Below are positions 1-5,617 of a stretch of DNA of 5,617 nt, piece by piece. Made by a program: the position numbers and the translations under genes. The notes beneath the pieces were generated by a model, which made no database searches, had not been told where the DNA came from, and saw nothing but the letters and a program-made list of their open reading frames with translations. The number at the start of each line of letters is the position of its first letter. Within the stretch, counting starts at the first letter, position 1. Location of the stretch: contig JAQBPC010000270.1 of the NCBI GenBank assembly GCA_028287725.1, positions 1-5,617 on the forward strand, in the 5' to 3' direction. Source of the stretch: Chloroflexota bacterium (lineage in GTDB: Bacteria > Chloroflexota > UBA5177 > JANWHV01).

Positions 1-188
1 GCCGATGCACGATCCTTAGCGCACGCGGGTGCTGTTGTCAACTGGGCGCGCAACAAATCACGCGCTCTGGGGCTAAAACCGCGGCATAGTCACGTAAAGT
101 CTGACATTGCGGGGCATCATTGCGCTACACGCCAGCGCGAAAGGAGGCAGCGGCGATCACGCAATGAACGGGCGATCGCACGACAATC
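1..188. other. Intergenic region downstream of fni
   Basis: No convincing gene is seen on either strand. A good Shine-Dalgarno-like AAAGGAGG sits at 140-147, but the only ATG after it (164) is 16 bases away and opens just 12 codons. A short inverted repeat, GCGCT/AGCGC (122-126 and 134-138, 7-base loop), follows the fni stop by about 50 bases in the fni direction. It has no T-run, so it is not a clear terminator. The palindrome GCGATCGC occurs at 172-179. Confidence 0.4.
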
Positions 189-1250
189 TCACGGGCCGAT
201 AAGGCGAGGCGTATCCCTGAGCGCGGGCAACGAACCCGCACCAATGCAGAACATGCAGGTACGCAGCTCCTCAATTATCACCTGCAGCTCATTCTCAACA
301 GCCGTCGCCGACTCCACCGCAGCGCGCAGAACGGTTGAGGCGAGACCCACGAGTGCAGCGCCGAGCGCAAGTGCCTTCGCGACGTCCATACCTGTATGGA
401 TCCCGCCACTCGCAAATACCGGCAGATCGGGAACAGCGCGGCGCACGTCGACGAGGCTCTCGGCTGTACCGATACCCCAGCCGGCAAACGCCGCGGCGAC
501 CTGGCGCTTCATTGGCGAGCTGAGCCGATGGCGCTCAACCTCACTCCAGGAAGTGCCGCCGGCGCCGGCCACGTCGATAGCCGCGACCCCAGCCGTCGCG
601 AGCACCGTGGCAACCTCACCGGAAATGCCCCAGCCTACTTCCTTAACCACGACCGGGACCGATATTGCGCGACACACCTCAGCTATTCGCGCCGTCAGGC
701 CCGCGAAGTTAGCGTTTCCGCCTGGCTGAATGGCCTCTTGAAGCGGGTTCAGATGCAGAAAGAGAGCGTCCGCACCAACCATCTCGACGGCTCGCAGGCA
801 CTCTTCCACGCCATAGCCGTTGTTCAGCTGTACGGCGCCAAGGTTGGCGAACAACAGAATGTTGGGAGCCACGTCGCGAATGCGGAAAAAGTCCTGGAGG
901 TCCGGTTGCTCCAGGGCGAGACGCTGCGAGCCGATCCCCATTGCGAGACCGAAGCGTTCCGCGGCAGTTGCCAGGTTCCGATTGATTTCTCGCGCTTGCG
1001 TGACACCGCCGGTCATGGAAGAAAGGAGTAACGGAGCATTCAAAGCATGGCCGAGCACTTCGCTCGAAGTCCGCACCTGCGCGAAGTCGAGCTCCGGTAA
1101 TGCTTGATGGACAAATCGATACTTCTCGAAGCCGGTTGTAATACCTTTGCTCTGCACATCCTCATCGAGATTAATACGAATGTGCTCGGCTTTCCTCTGC
1201 TCGATTTCTGTTAGATTGCCCGCCATGGCTGAAACCTTCATCTCGCACAT
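189..1250 (-). CDS. fni: Type 2 isopentenyl-diphosphate delta-isomerase (FMN-dependent)
   Basis: This enzyme interconverts isopentenyl diphosphate and dimethylallyl diphosphate, the two C5 units of all isoprenoids. The type 2 family is cytosolic, uses reduced FMN and Mg2+, and has a TIM-barrel fold unrelated to the type 1 enzyme. Family marks in order: RKAEHI near residues 19-24, SSMTGG at 77-82, GIGSQR at 105-110, NLG at 136-138, the substrate/Mg motif HLNPLQE at 166-172, KEVGWGIS at 203-210, the FMN-phosphate segment DVAGAGGTSW at 226-235 and ASGGI at 280-284. The length of 353 residues is normal for the family and the frame has no lesion. Three in-frame ATGs are possible: 1250, 1241 and 1226. 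The one at 1241 overlaps the stop of the upstream frame as ATGA, which would suit translational coupling. The one at 1226 has a GAAGG about 8 bases ahead and begins just before the conserved region. The coordinates keep the longest form, but 1241 or 1226 is more likely. The identification is very secure; the start is not. Confidence 0.96.
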   Translation of the reverse strand: MCEMKVSAMAGNLTEIEQRKAEHIRINLDEDVQSKGITTGFEKYRFVHQALPELDFAQVRTSSEVLGHALNAPLLLSSMTGGVTQAREINRNLATAAERFGLAMGIGSQRLALEQPDLQDFFRIRDVAPNILLFANLGAVQLNNGYGVEECLRAVEMVGADALFLHLNPLQEAIQPGGNANFAGLTARIAEVCRAISVPVVVKEVGWGISGEVATVLATAGVAAIDVAGAGGTSWSEVERHRLSSPMKRQVAAAFAGWGIGTAESLVDVRRAVPDLPVFASGGIHTGMDVAKALALGAALVGLASTVLRAAVESATAVENELQVIIEELRTCMFCIGAGSLPALRDTPRLIGP

Positions 1251-1416
1251 GCAAACATAGCTTTGGCCAGCCCGCGGCCGCCGAAATCCAGGAGTTTATG
1301 CTGCCCAGCATCAATCATCCCAGTATACGGGTACGGTTTGAAGCGAAACTCTTGTGCCGCGACCCGTGCCCCGATATCGGGATCGCCCATTGCGAAAACA
1401 TAAATCAGCGCAACCC
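1238..1416 (-). pseudogene. 3' remnant of an unidentified gene upstream of fni, cut by a transposase fragment
   Basis: Reading the minus strand, an open frame ends at a TGA at 1240-1238 that overlaps the ATG at 1241 of fni by the four bases ATGA. Its last ~59 residues, from about WVALIYVF to the C-terminal MFACAR, look like real protein: varied composition with a hydrophobic ALIYVF, FRFKPYPYTG and LLDFGGRG. Farther upstream the same frame is antisense to a transposase remnant and loses plausibility, so the native part probably starts at about 1416. I do not recognise the family. The four-base overlap suggests the intact gene was co-transcribed with fni, possibly an isoprenoid or carotenoid gene, but that is inference. 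Its 5' part is not elsewhere in the window, so this is a truncation and not a simple insertion. It could instead be a chance open frame antisense to nothing. Confidence 0.5.
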
Positions 1417-1955
1417 AGGAAGCAGGGGCGCGCGGCCCAGCCCACGTCGGTGATCTTCGTCGGCCGCACGCTATAATCGACGCCGGAAAGCGGCGGACGA
1501 GCGGGCCATGACGGCCACAAGCATAAGAAGGGCTCCGAGACCACGCCGCGGTCGATACGCAGGGCCACTTGCTGGGGATGGCGGTGACGCAGGCCAACGA
1601 GCAGAAGCGCGCCCAGGTGGCAGCCTTGGCGCAGCGGGTTCAGACGGTGAGCGGCGACCACGTCGACGTGGCCTTTCTGGACCTGGGCTACACCGGCGAG
1701 CACGTGGCCAAAGCCGCCCAGGAGCAGGGCATCACCCTCGAAGTCGTCAAGCTGCCCGAGGCCAAGCGCGGCTTCGTCCTCTTGCCGCACCGGTGGGTGG
1801 TCGAACGCAGCTTCGCCTGGGCTGCGCGCTTCCGCCGGCGGGCCAAGGACTACGAACGCTTGCCCGAGACGCTCATCGGCCTGCACTTCGTGGCCTTTGT
1901 CTGCCTGCTGCTCCATCGCGCCGGCCCCTTACTCCAAGGGTATAACACGCTATAG
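1417..1955 (+). pseudogene. IS5-family transposase, 5'-truncated and multiply disrupted
   Basis: This is the C-terminal portion of a DDE transposase of the IS5 family. Translating from about 1417 gives GRAAQPTSVIF, then RTL, a TAA, STPESGGRAG and DGHKHKKGSE, all in one frame. The protein then continues one frame over from about 1543 as AVDTQGHLLGMAVTQANEQ and runs to the TAG at 1953-1955. Lesions visible against the family pattern: the first catalytic Asp (the D of the ILDGRTL-type motif) is GTC (Val) at 1459-1461; the usual Gln codon after RTL is TAA at 1474-1476; one C seems to be missing at 1541-1542, where GAGACC(C)ACGCC would restore ETHAAVDT. The second Asp (LDLGYTG, codon 1680-1682) and the Glu (VVERSFAW, codon 1803-1805) survive. 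Roughly the first 90-100 residues are absent and no left inverted repeat can be found, so the element is dead. A 128-codon frame beginning at the ATG at 1569 remains open but lacks part of the catalytic core. The family comparison is from memory. Confidence 0.87.
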
Positions 1956-1985
1956 CCGTTCGTCAGGCGTAAAGTTATAACTAAA
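1417..1985 (+). mobile_element. Remnant of an IS5-family insertion sequence, right end only
   Basis: The transposase remnant defines this fragment. The left end is missing, cut at the junction with the gene upstream of fni, so terminal repeats and target duplication cannot be paired. The right limit is a guess: the 30 bases after the transposase stop are less GC-rich than their surroundings and include the perfect palindrome AGTTATAACT at 1973-1982, which may lie in or near the IS end. The element is oriented opposite to fni. Confidence 0.55.
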
Positions 1986-2007
1986 GCGTGCACGTGACAA
2001 CCTACTC

Positions 2008-2475
2008 ATGGGGGTTACGCACACTTTCCCGCACAGGAGGACGACATGCATTCACGTAATCACCCTGGCCGTCAACGATCTCACTCGCGCGCTCGCCTTC
2101 TACCGCGATGGCCTCGGGCTGCCATCTGAGGGTGTGATCGGTACGGAGTTCGCCGGCGACGAGACCAACCCGGCGGGGGCCATCGCGATCTTTCACCTGC
2201 ACGGGGGCCTGATCTTGACCCTCTATCCCCGTACCGAGCTGGCCAAGGATGCCCATTCTCCGTTTGGACCGCCCAAAACCGGCGAATTCAGCCTGGGCCA
2301 CGCCGTGCCCACGAAGGAGGCGGTGAATGCCTTGCTGGCCACGGTTGCGGCAGCCGGAGCGACGGTGACCGCCGCGCCGCACGAACGGCCCTGGGGCATT
2401 TACTCGGGCTACTTCCGCGACCCAGACGGGCACTTGTGGGAGATAATGTGGAACCCCCAACTCGAGGACATCTAG
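2008..2475 (+). CDS. VOC (glyoxalase/bleomycin-resistance fold) family protein
   Basis: This is a small single-domain protein of the vicinal oxygen chelate superfamily, whose members bind a divalent metal and act as lyases, dioxygenases, isomerases or drug-binding proteins. The substrate cannot be told here. Two beta-alpha-beta-beta-beta modules are visible. The first runs from IHVITLAVNDLTRALAFYRD (about 15-34) with the GLGLPSEG turn. The second runs from FSLGHAV (95-101) to the typical YFRDPDGHLWEIMWNP (135-150). His16, His98 and Glu145 are the likely metal ligands by position. At 155 codons it is some 14 longer than usual, because the only in-frame ATG (2008) precedes the domain by an unusual MGVTHTFPHRRTT leader. 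That ATG lacks a Shine-Dalgarno, whereas a strong AGGAGG (2035-2040) with an ATG at 2046 lies inside the leader, one frame off. Either an ATT at 2050 is used, or a one-base insertion displaced the real start. The fold is secure; the start is doubtful. Confidence 0.9.
   Translation: MGVTHTFPHRRTTCIHVITLAVNDLTRALAFYRDGLGLPSEGVIGTEFAGDETNPAGAIAIFHLHGGLILTLYPRTELAKDAHSPFGPPKTGEFSLGHAVPTKEAVNALLATVAAAGATVTAAPHERPWGIYSGYFRDPDGHLWEIMWNPQLEDI
2035..2048 (+). promoter_or_regulatory. Strong Shine-Dalgarno plus ATG, out of frame with the VOC gene
   Basis: AGGAGG at 2035-2040 is followed after five bases by ATG at 2046-2048, an ideal start. Read from there the frame gives 27 codons and stops at 2127-2129, while the VOC domain lies in another frame. 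Removing the single C at 2049 would make ATG-ATT-CAC, i.e. M-I-H-V-I-T-L-A-V, a textbook VOC N-terminus. Confidence 0.65.
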
Positions 2476-2494
2476 TGGGTCACTTGGTATGAAT

Positions 2495-2988
2495 GTTGCG
2501 TTTGCGAAGGTGGTTGCAGGAAGATGCCTTGCCACCGTGCGGACGCCGATATCTTCCTCCTGAGCAATGGCCTTGTTGGGCAAACCCTGAGCAAGCCTGT
2601 TGAGAATTAGCTGCTCCTTAAACCCGAGGACGATTGGCCTTTCGGGGATTCGACCAGCAGTCTCTGGTATCAGCACCTCTCCCCCGAGCACTCGACGCAC
2701 ACCAGAACAGCGTTCAACATCGCCGGCTGCAGCGGTTAGCAGTCCAGCGGCCCCGGCATCCAGGGCTGCATACATCGTCGATTCGTCCCCTTCTTCACCA
2801 AGCACGAGAATACGGGGCGCATTCCCACTCGCGGCAGGCAGGCGCGTGACCGCAACATGGGTGAATCACACAAAGCGAAGCGCAAGAACTAGGGCGTTCG
2901 GACGCAGTTCGCGGCAGGCAGTTACGGCCTGGAGACCATCCTCTAGACACGCTTCTCGCGATGGGTCTCGTACTTGCGCGCCATGCTC
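2495..2988 (-). pseudogene. NarL/LuxR-type response regulator, decayed
   Basis: On the minus strand one frame carries a recognisable two-domain response regulator. The receiver begins in mid-domain at EHGAQV (2988), then DGLQAVTACRELRP, PAASGNAPRILVL, GDESTMYAALDAGAAGLL and VRRVLGGEVLIP. The C-terminal helix-turn-helix follows as LNRLAQGLPNKAIAQEEDIG and VRTVARHL (about 2622-2521), after which similarity fades. An intact member would bind DNA after phosphorylation by a sensor kinase. This one cannot: there is an in-frame TGA at 2868-2866 where a Gly is expected; the phospho-acceptor Asp is Ala (codon 2883-2881); the conserved Thr after ILVL is Gly; and the conserved Lys of the GYLLK-type motif is Ala. 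The N-terminal ~45 residues with the acidic pocket are missing, with another stop at 2994-2992, and the last HTH helix is unrecognisable. A GTG at 2805 opens a long downstream frame, but its second half is only antisense to the VOC gene. No partner kinase is present. Confidence 0.8.
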
Positions 2989-3118
2989 GCCTCACGCGCC
3001 AAGGTTTGCGTGACCCATCAAATAACGCGTGCCACTGTTCGGGGCACATGTTCATCTGGCAGATTACGCCAGGGGACGGCCTCTAGTTGCGATAGAGCGG
3101 TTGGTGATTTCCGGTGCT
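2989..3118. other. Non-coding stretch between response-regulator remnant and secreted-protein gene
   Basis: No gene is seen. The expected N-terminal part of the receiver cannot be followed here in any minus-strand frame. The right end holds one arm of a hairpin that spans the stop codon of the neighbouring gene. Confidence 0.4.
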
Positions 3119-3138
3119 CTACTTTTTCTTGGCACCGG
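3111..3138 (-). terminator. GC-rich hairpin over the stop codon of the secreted-protein gene
   Basis: CCGGTGC (3111-3117) and GCACCGG (3132-3138) are perfect 7-base complements around a 14-base loop that contains the TAG stop (3121-3119) and the codons of the C-terminal KKK. It may slow or end transcription or protect the 3' end. No T-run follows it on the minus strand, so a classical intrinsic terminator is not supported. Confidence 0.3.
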
Positions 3139-3898
3139 ATGGGCACGCCGGGACTGGGCCAACCTGTGTGCCGTCGTACATGCTGGCACGGGTAATCATC
3201 ACCTGTGAAGAACCCTTATAGGTGCCTGCGACAAGTCCCACGAATAGGCCGCGCGCGGGCGAGGTTGGCGGTGTCCCCAGTGCCTTTTGCCACGTGTCAT
3301 TGCATGCCCGTCCAAGTGGCACGCCATTGATCAGGAAACTGCGGCCGGCCGCCGCGTTGTAGCGGTCCAAATTCACGGACAGACTATTCACCGCGCCGAC
3401 TCCCCGATGAATGGATGCGACGGGCCGCCAATCGACGAGCACCTTGTAGCCTTTGGAGTCGTGCCGAAATAAGCCGGCATTGCCGTCCGGCGTCACCGCG
3501 AAGAGCGTGAAGCTGTTCGCGAGATCGTCCCAGAATGAGATGCCCTCGTACGGATCGGAACCCTTCACGAGCTGAAACTTAGCGTTGAACTGAAACCCGG
3601 ATGGCACCTTGACCTGCAGCGGCCAGCCACGCATAGTGCCCGGTCGCGTTCGCACAATGTGGTAGCTGCTGCCCTGCAGAAATGTCTTCGAACCGTCGCT
3701 CAGCGACTGGACGTTCCATTCCCTCGGATTGTCCGACGGGAACTTCTCAAAGAAGACGAATGTCGCTTTGGATGCGTCTGCCGCGCGCGCCGGTTGCCAA
3801 TTTCCGACTACTGAACATATGAGGGAAAACACCCCGAGTACTGCGAACGTTTTCAGTTGGCTCCGAAGCCTCATCGTGCAAGCTCTCCTCTGGTCCAT
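3119..3898 (-). CDS. Secreted protein, probable concanavalin A-like jelly-roll fold, function unknown
   Basis: The protein is exported by the Sec route. From the second ATG (3874) it begins MRLRSQLK, then a hydrophobic stretch FAVLGVFSLICSVVG and a signal peptidase I site after ARA (residue 39 of the long form). The mature ~220 residues lack further membrane segments and are rich in beta-prone segments. Features include FFEKFPSDNPREWNV (49-63), a GISFWDDLANSFTLFAVTPDGNAGLFR run (119-145), VDWRPVASIHRG (155-166), LSVNLDRY (173-180), LINGVPLG (189-196) and GLFVGLVAGTYKG (217-229). This order (damage-free sandwich strands, 'F.V..DG..GLFR', 'N.L.V', 'INGV', 'VGLVAGT') resembles the laminin-G/DUF1080-like carbohydrate-binding or hydrolase fold. 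No catalytic residue can be named, so a binding role is as likely as enzymatic. Cys199 and Cys252 could form a disulfide in the mature part. The tail ends in KKK. The ATG at 3874 has AGAGGAGAG upstream (3891-3883) and is the better start (251 residues). tex lies 145 bases upstream in the same direction but is probably a separate transcript. Confidence 0.85.
   Translation of the reverse strand: MDQRRACTMRLRSQLKTFAVLGVFSLICSVVGNWQPARAADASKATFVFFEKFPSDNPREWNVQSLSDGSKTFLQGSSYHIVRTRPGTMRGWPLQVKVPSGFQFNAKFQLVKGSDPYEGISFWDDLANSFTLFAVTPDGNAGLFRHDSKGYKVLVDWRPVASIHRGVGAVNSLSVNLDRYNAAAGRSFLINGVPLGRACNDTWQKALGTPPTSPARGLFVGLVAGTYKGSSQVMITRASMYDGTQVGPVPACPSGAKKK
3883..3891 (-). promoter_or_regulatory. Shine-Dalgarno favouring the internal ATG of the secreted-protein gene
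   Basis: On the minus strand AGAGGAGAG lies between the two candidate ATGs (3898 and 3874), with its AGGAG core about 10 bases ahead of the ATG at 3874. The ATG at 3898 has no comparable site. Starting at 3874 also puts the basic MRLRSQLK directly at the head of the signal peptide, as expected. Confidence 0.6.
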
Positions 3899-4043
3899 GT
3901 ACGTTTCCCCGATACGGAATCTTGCTTAATCTGCCTTACGCTAGTGCAAGTGGATATTCGGCAGTCTATTCCGTACAGGTAGTCTCCAAGACGAGTCATA
4001 GGGTATAAGTCCTGCGGATGTACATGTAAAGTGTAAGATACTT
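3899..4043. other. Intergenic region between tex and the secreted-protein gene
   Basis: This is 145 bases of noticeably more AT-rich sequence and is the likely place for the promoter of the downstream minus-strand gene. On the minus strand a TTGCAC lies about 40 bases before the gene, but no good -10 box sits at 16-18 bases from it, so I do not call a promoter. A weak 5-base AAAGT/ACTTT pairing at the tex stop is too short for a terminator. Confidence 0.35.
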
Positions 4044-5617
4044 TCAGTTCCGTGCCGCCCGCATACTCAGGCCAATTCGCCCGCGGGCCGCATCGACCGA
4101 CAGAACACGCACTGTCACGATCTGGCCGACCGTAACAACATCGAGTGGCGACTTCACGAACCGATCAGCAAGCTCCGACACGTGAACCAGCCCAGCTTGC
4201 TTCAGTCCAACATCTATAAATGCGCCAAAGTCGACTACGTTCCGAACAGTGCCCTGCAGGATAGTCCCCGGCTGCAGATCGTCGAGCGAGAGTGCGGAAG
4301 TTCGTAACAATGGAGGCGGCAACGCCGATCTCGGGTCGATCCCTGGCCGGGCAAGATTCTCCAACAGATCCGCAAGCGTCGGCTCACCAATGCCCAATCG
4401 TGTGGCGAGCCGCGCCCTTGCTCCTGGCGTAGCTGCGAGATCCGCACTGTATCGCACGGCACGCGCCGACAAACTCTCACCAGCATGCGAAACCGGGAAC
4501 TCTTCGATCAAACGCTTACATGCTGCGTAGCTCTCGGGGTGGATAAAGGTGCGATCGAGTATGTCGGCACTATCCGGCACTTGGAGGAAGCCGGCCGCCT
4601 GTTCGTATGCGCGTGGTCCTAGCCCGGGGACGCGGCTCAATTCTGCCTTGGCGCGGAACTTCCCATGCTGCTCGCGGTATATGACGATTGCAGTTGCCAC
4701 CTTCCGGTTCAGGCCGGCGACGCGATGAAGCAGTGCCGCGGACGCCGTGTTCACGTCAACGCCGGCAAAGGTGACCGCACTCTCAACAACCCGGTCGAGA
4801 GCACTCGAGAGGGCCTTTTGATCGACGTCGTGCTGGTAAAGTCCGACACCGGCGGCGCGAGGATCCACCTTGACTAGCTCCGCCAAAGGATCCTGGAGCC
4901 GGCGCGCTATTGAAATCGCACCACGGTCCGTAGCATCCAGGTCAGGGAATTCTTCCCGGGCAATTTCCGAGACCGAATACACGGAGGCGCCGGCCTCGTC
5001 GACCAGCGCATAGCTTGCCGTGCCCTGCATTCCGGCAGTCAGCTCCGCCACCATCTCTTCTGTTTCTCGGCTGGCGGTGCCACTCCCCACCGCAAATATA
5101 GTCGCGCCGTACTTCTGTGCCAGGGCTTTGAGTGTCGATTTTGCTTCGACACGTCGTTGCTGGGGAGGGTGCGGATAGATTACCGTGGTCTCGAGCATCT
5201 TTCCGGTCTCATCCACGACGGCAACCTTGCATCCGGTGCGAAACCCAGGATCGATCCCTACGACAGTGCGTCCCCTGAGCGGCGGTTGTAAGAGAAGAGG
5301 CCGCAGATTGAGCGCAAAGACCTCCGTCGCATGTGCCTCCGCTCGCTCCGTTAGCTCGCCACGCATTTCGCGCTCGAGCGATGGCGCCAGCATGCGGTCG
5401 ATACTGTCCGAAGCAGCCTTATGTAAGTCAGCTGCAAAAGGTGAGCGGTCATCCGCTGGAAAATAACGGGAGATAATGCCCAGAGCATCTCCTTCGGAGG
5501 CCTCTACCGCGACCTTAAGCACGCCTTCGCGCTCACCGCGGTTAATCGCCAGGATGCGATGTGGCGGGAGCCCTGCCAGCGAGCCATGGAAGTCGTAATA
5601 CTGTTGGTAGGTCTGAG
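4044..5617 (-). CDS. tex: Tex, S1-domain RNA-binding transcription accessory protein (5' end outside window)
   Basis: Tex is a conserved cytoplasmic nucleic-acid-binding protein, related to eukaryotic Spt6, linked to transcription and to virulence or toxin expression in some bacteria. 523 codons are visible. The frame continues open to the right edge with QTYQQYYDF and HRILAINRGERE, so the true start and about 200-250 N-terminal residues lie beyond it (Tex is usually 720-780 residues). In visible-residue numbering: the YqgF/RNase H-like domain begins at VVGIDPGFRTG (about 118-128), followed by IYPHPP, VGSGTASRETE, DEAGASVYSVSEIAREEFP and GAISIARRLQDPLAELVKVDP. The helix-hairpin-helix part covers about 287-345 (GVDVNTAS, VAGLN, VPGLGPRAYEQAAGFLQV, HPESY). 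A C-terminal S1 domain lies at about 448-519 (GTVRNVVDFGAFIDVGL, GLVHVSELADRFV, VRVLSVDAARGRIGLSM). The tail ends shortly after S1, without the basic extension some Tex proteins carry. No frameshift is seen, and the stop is TGA at 4046-4044. Confidence 0.97.
   Translation of the reverse strand, partial: QTYQQYYDFHGSLAGLPPHRILAINRGEREGVLKVAVEASEGDALGIISRYFPADDRSPFAADLHKAASDSIDRMLAPSLEREMRGELTERAEAHATEVFALNLRPLLLQPPLRGRTVVGIDPGFRTGCKVAVVDETGKMLETTVIYPHPPQQRRVEAKSTLKALAQKYGATIFAVGSGTASRETEEMVAELTAGMQGTASYALVDEAGASVYSVSEIAREEFPDLDATDRGAISIARRLQDPLAELVKVDPRAAGVGLYQHDVDQKALSSALDRVVESAVTFAGVDVNTASAALLHRVAGLNRKVATAIVIYREQHGKFRAKAELSRVPGLGPRAYEQAAGFLQVPDSADILDRTFIHPESYAACKRLIEEFPVSHAGESLSARAVRYSADLAATPGARARLATRLGIGEPTLADLLENLARPGIDPRSALPPPLLRTSALSLDDLQPGTILQGTVRNVVDFGAFIDVGLKQAGLVHVSELADRFVKSPLDVVTVGQIVTVRVLSVDAARGRIGLSMRAARN

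Noticed and set aside
140..202. AAAGGAGG followed by a 12-codon open frame at 164
   Set aside because: Spacing of 16 bases is too long and the peptide is tiny with no recognisable feature; no leader-peptide pattern or downstream attenuator seen.
244..1107. Several plus-strand open frames opposite fni
   Set aside because: They lie wholly antisense to a gene with unmistakable family motifs; their translations are rich in Arg, Ser, Thr and Ala with no domain, as expected from GC-rich antisense frames.
1311..1916. A 201-codon minus-strand frame opposite the transposase remnant
   Set aside because: Low-complexity antisense reading of the transposase; the sense strand carries the recognisable LDLGYTG and VVERSFAW motifs.
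2002..2500. Continuation of the response-regulator frame down to 2002
   Set aside because: After the helix-turn-helix the frame is simply antisense to the VOC gene and gives no domain, so I end the regulator remnant near 2495.
2795..3055. An 86-codon minus-strand frame over the receiver remnant
   Set aside because: It reads the receiver region in the wrong frame; composition rich in Arg, Trp, Cys and Pro, no motif.
4028..4044. AAAGT/ACTTT inverted repeat at the tex stop as a terminator
   Set aside because: Only five A/T-rich pairs, overlapping the stop codon, with no GC stem or proper T-run.
1..5617. CRISPR array, tRNA, rRNA, riboswitch or phage/defence module
   Set aside because: No regularly spaced repeats, no cloverleaf or conserved rRNA sequence, and none of the proteins belongs to a known defence or phage family.

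Overview
The window is bacterial and GC-rich, with ordinary standard-code genes, probably from an environmental heterotroph. Nothing in it fixes the phylum. The type 2 isopentenyl-diphosphate isomerase and Tex are both widespread, so I leave the lineage open.

Layout from left to right: positions 1-188 are intergenic with no convincing gene. A complete type 2 IPP isomerase gene (fni/idi-2) lies on the minus strand at 189-1250. Directly upstream of it, also on the minus strand, is the last ~59 codons of another gene, whose stop overlaps an fni start in an ATGA arrangement. That gene is cut at about 1416 by the truncated end of an IS5-family transposase gene on the plus strand, which runs to 1955 and carries several disabling lesions. 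A small VOC/glyoxalase-fold gene follows on the plus strand (2008-2475). A decayed NarL/LuxR-type response regulator lies on the minus strand (about 2988-2495), then a secreted jelly-roll-like protein on the minus strand (3119-3898). The C-terminal two thirds of tex (minus strand, 4044 to the right edge) completes the window.

The flanks (fni, the secreted protein, tex) look like intact chromosomal genes on one strand. The middle, about 1240-3000, looks like a scar: an interrupted operon partner of fni, a dead transposase, a VOC gene whose best Shine-Dalgarno/ATG is one base out of frame, and a dead response regulator missing its three phosphorylation residues. The genes do not form one pathway. 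fni belongs to isoprenoid supply, Tex to RNA/transcription-associated housekeeping, and the secreted protein has no identified role. I do not see a new multi-gene system here. The points most worth following are the lost partner of fni, the response-regulator decay pattern, the VOC start-site frameshift and the unassigned secreted protein.
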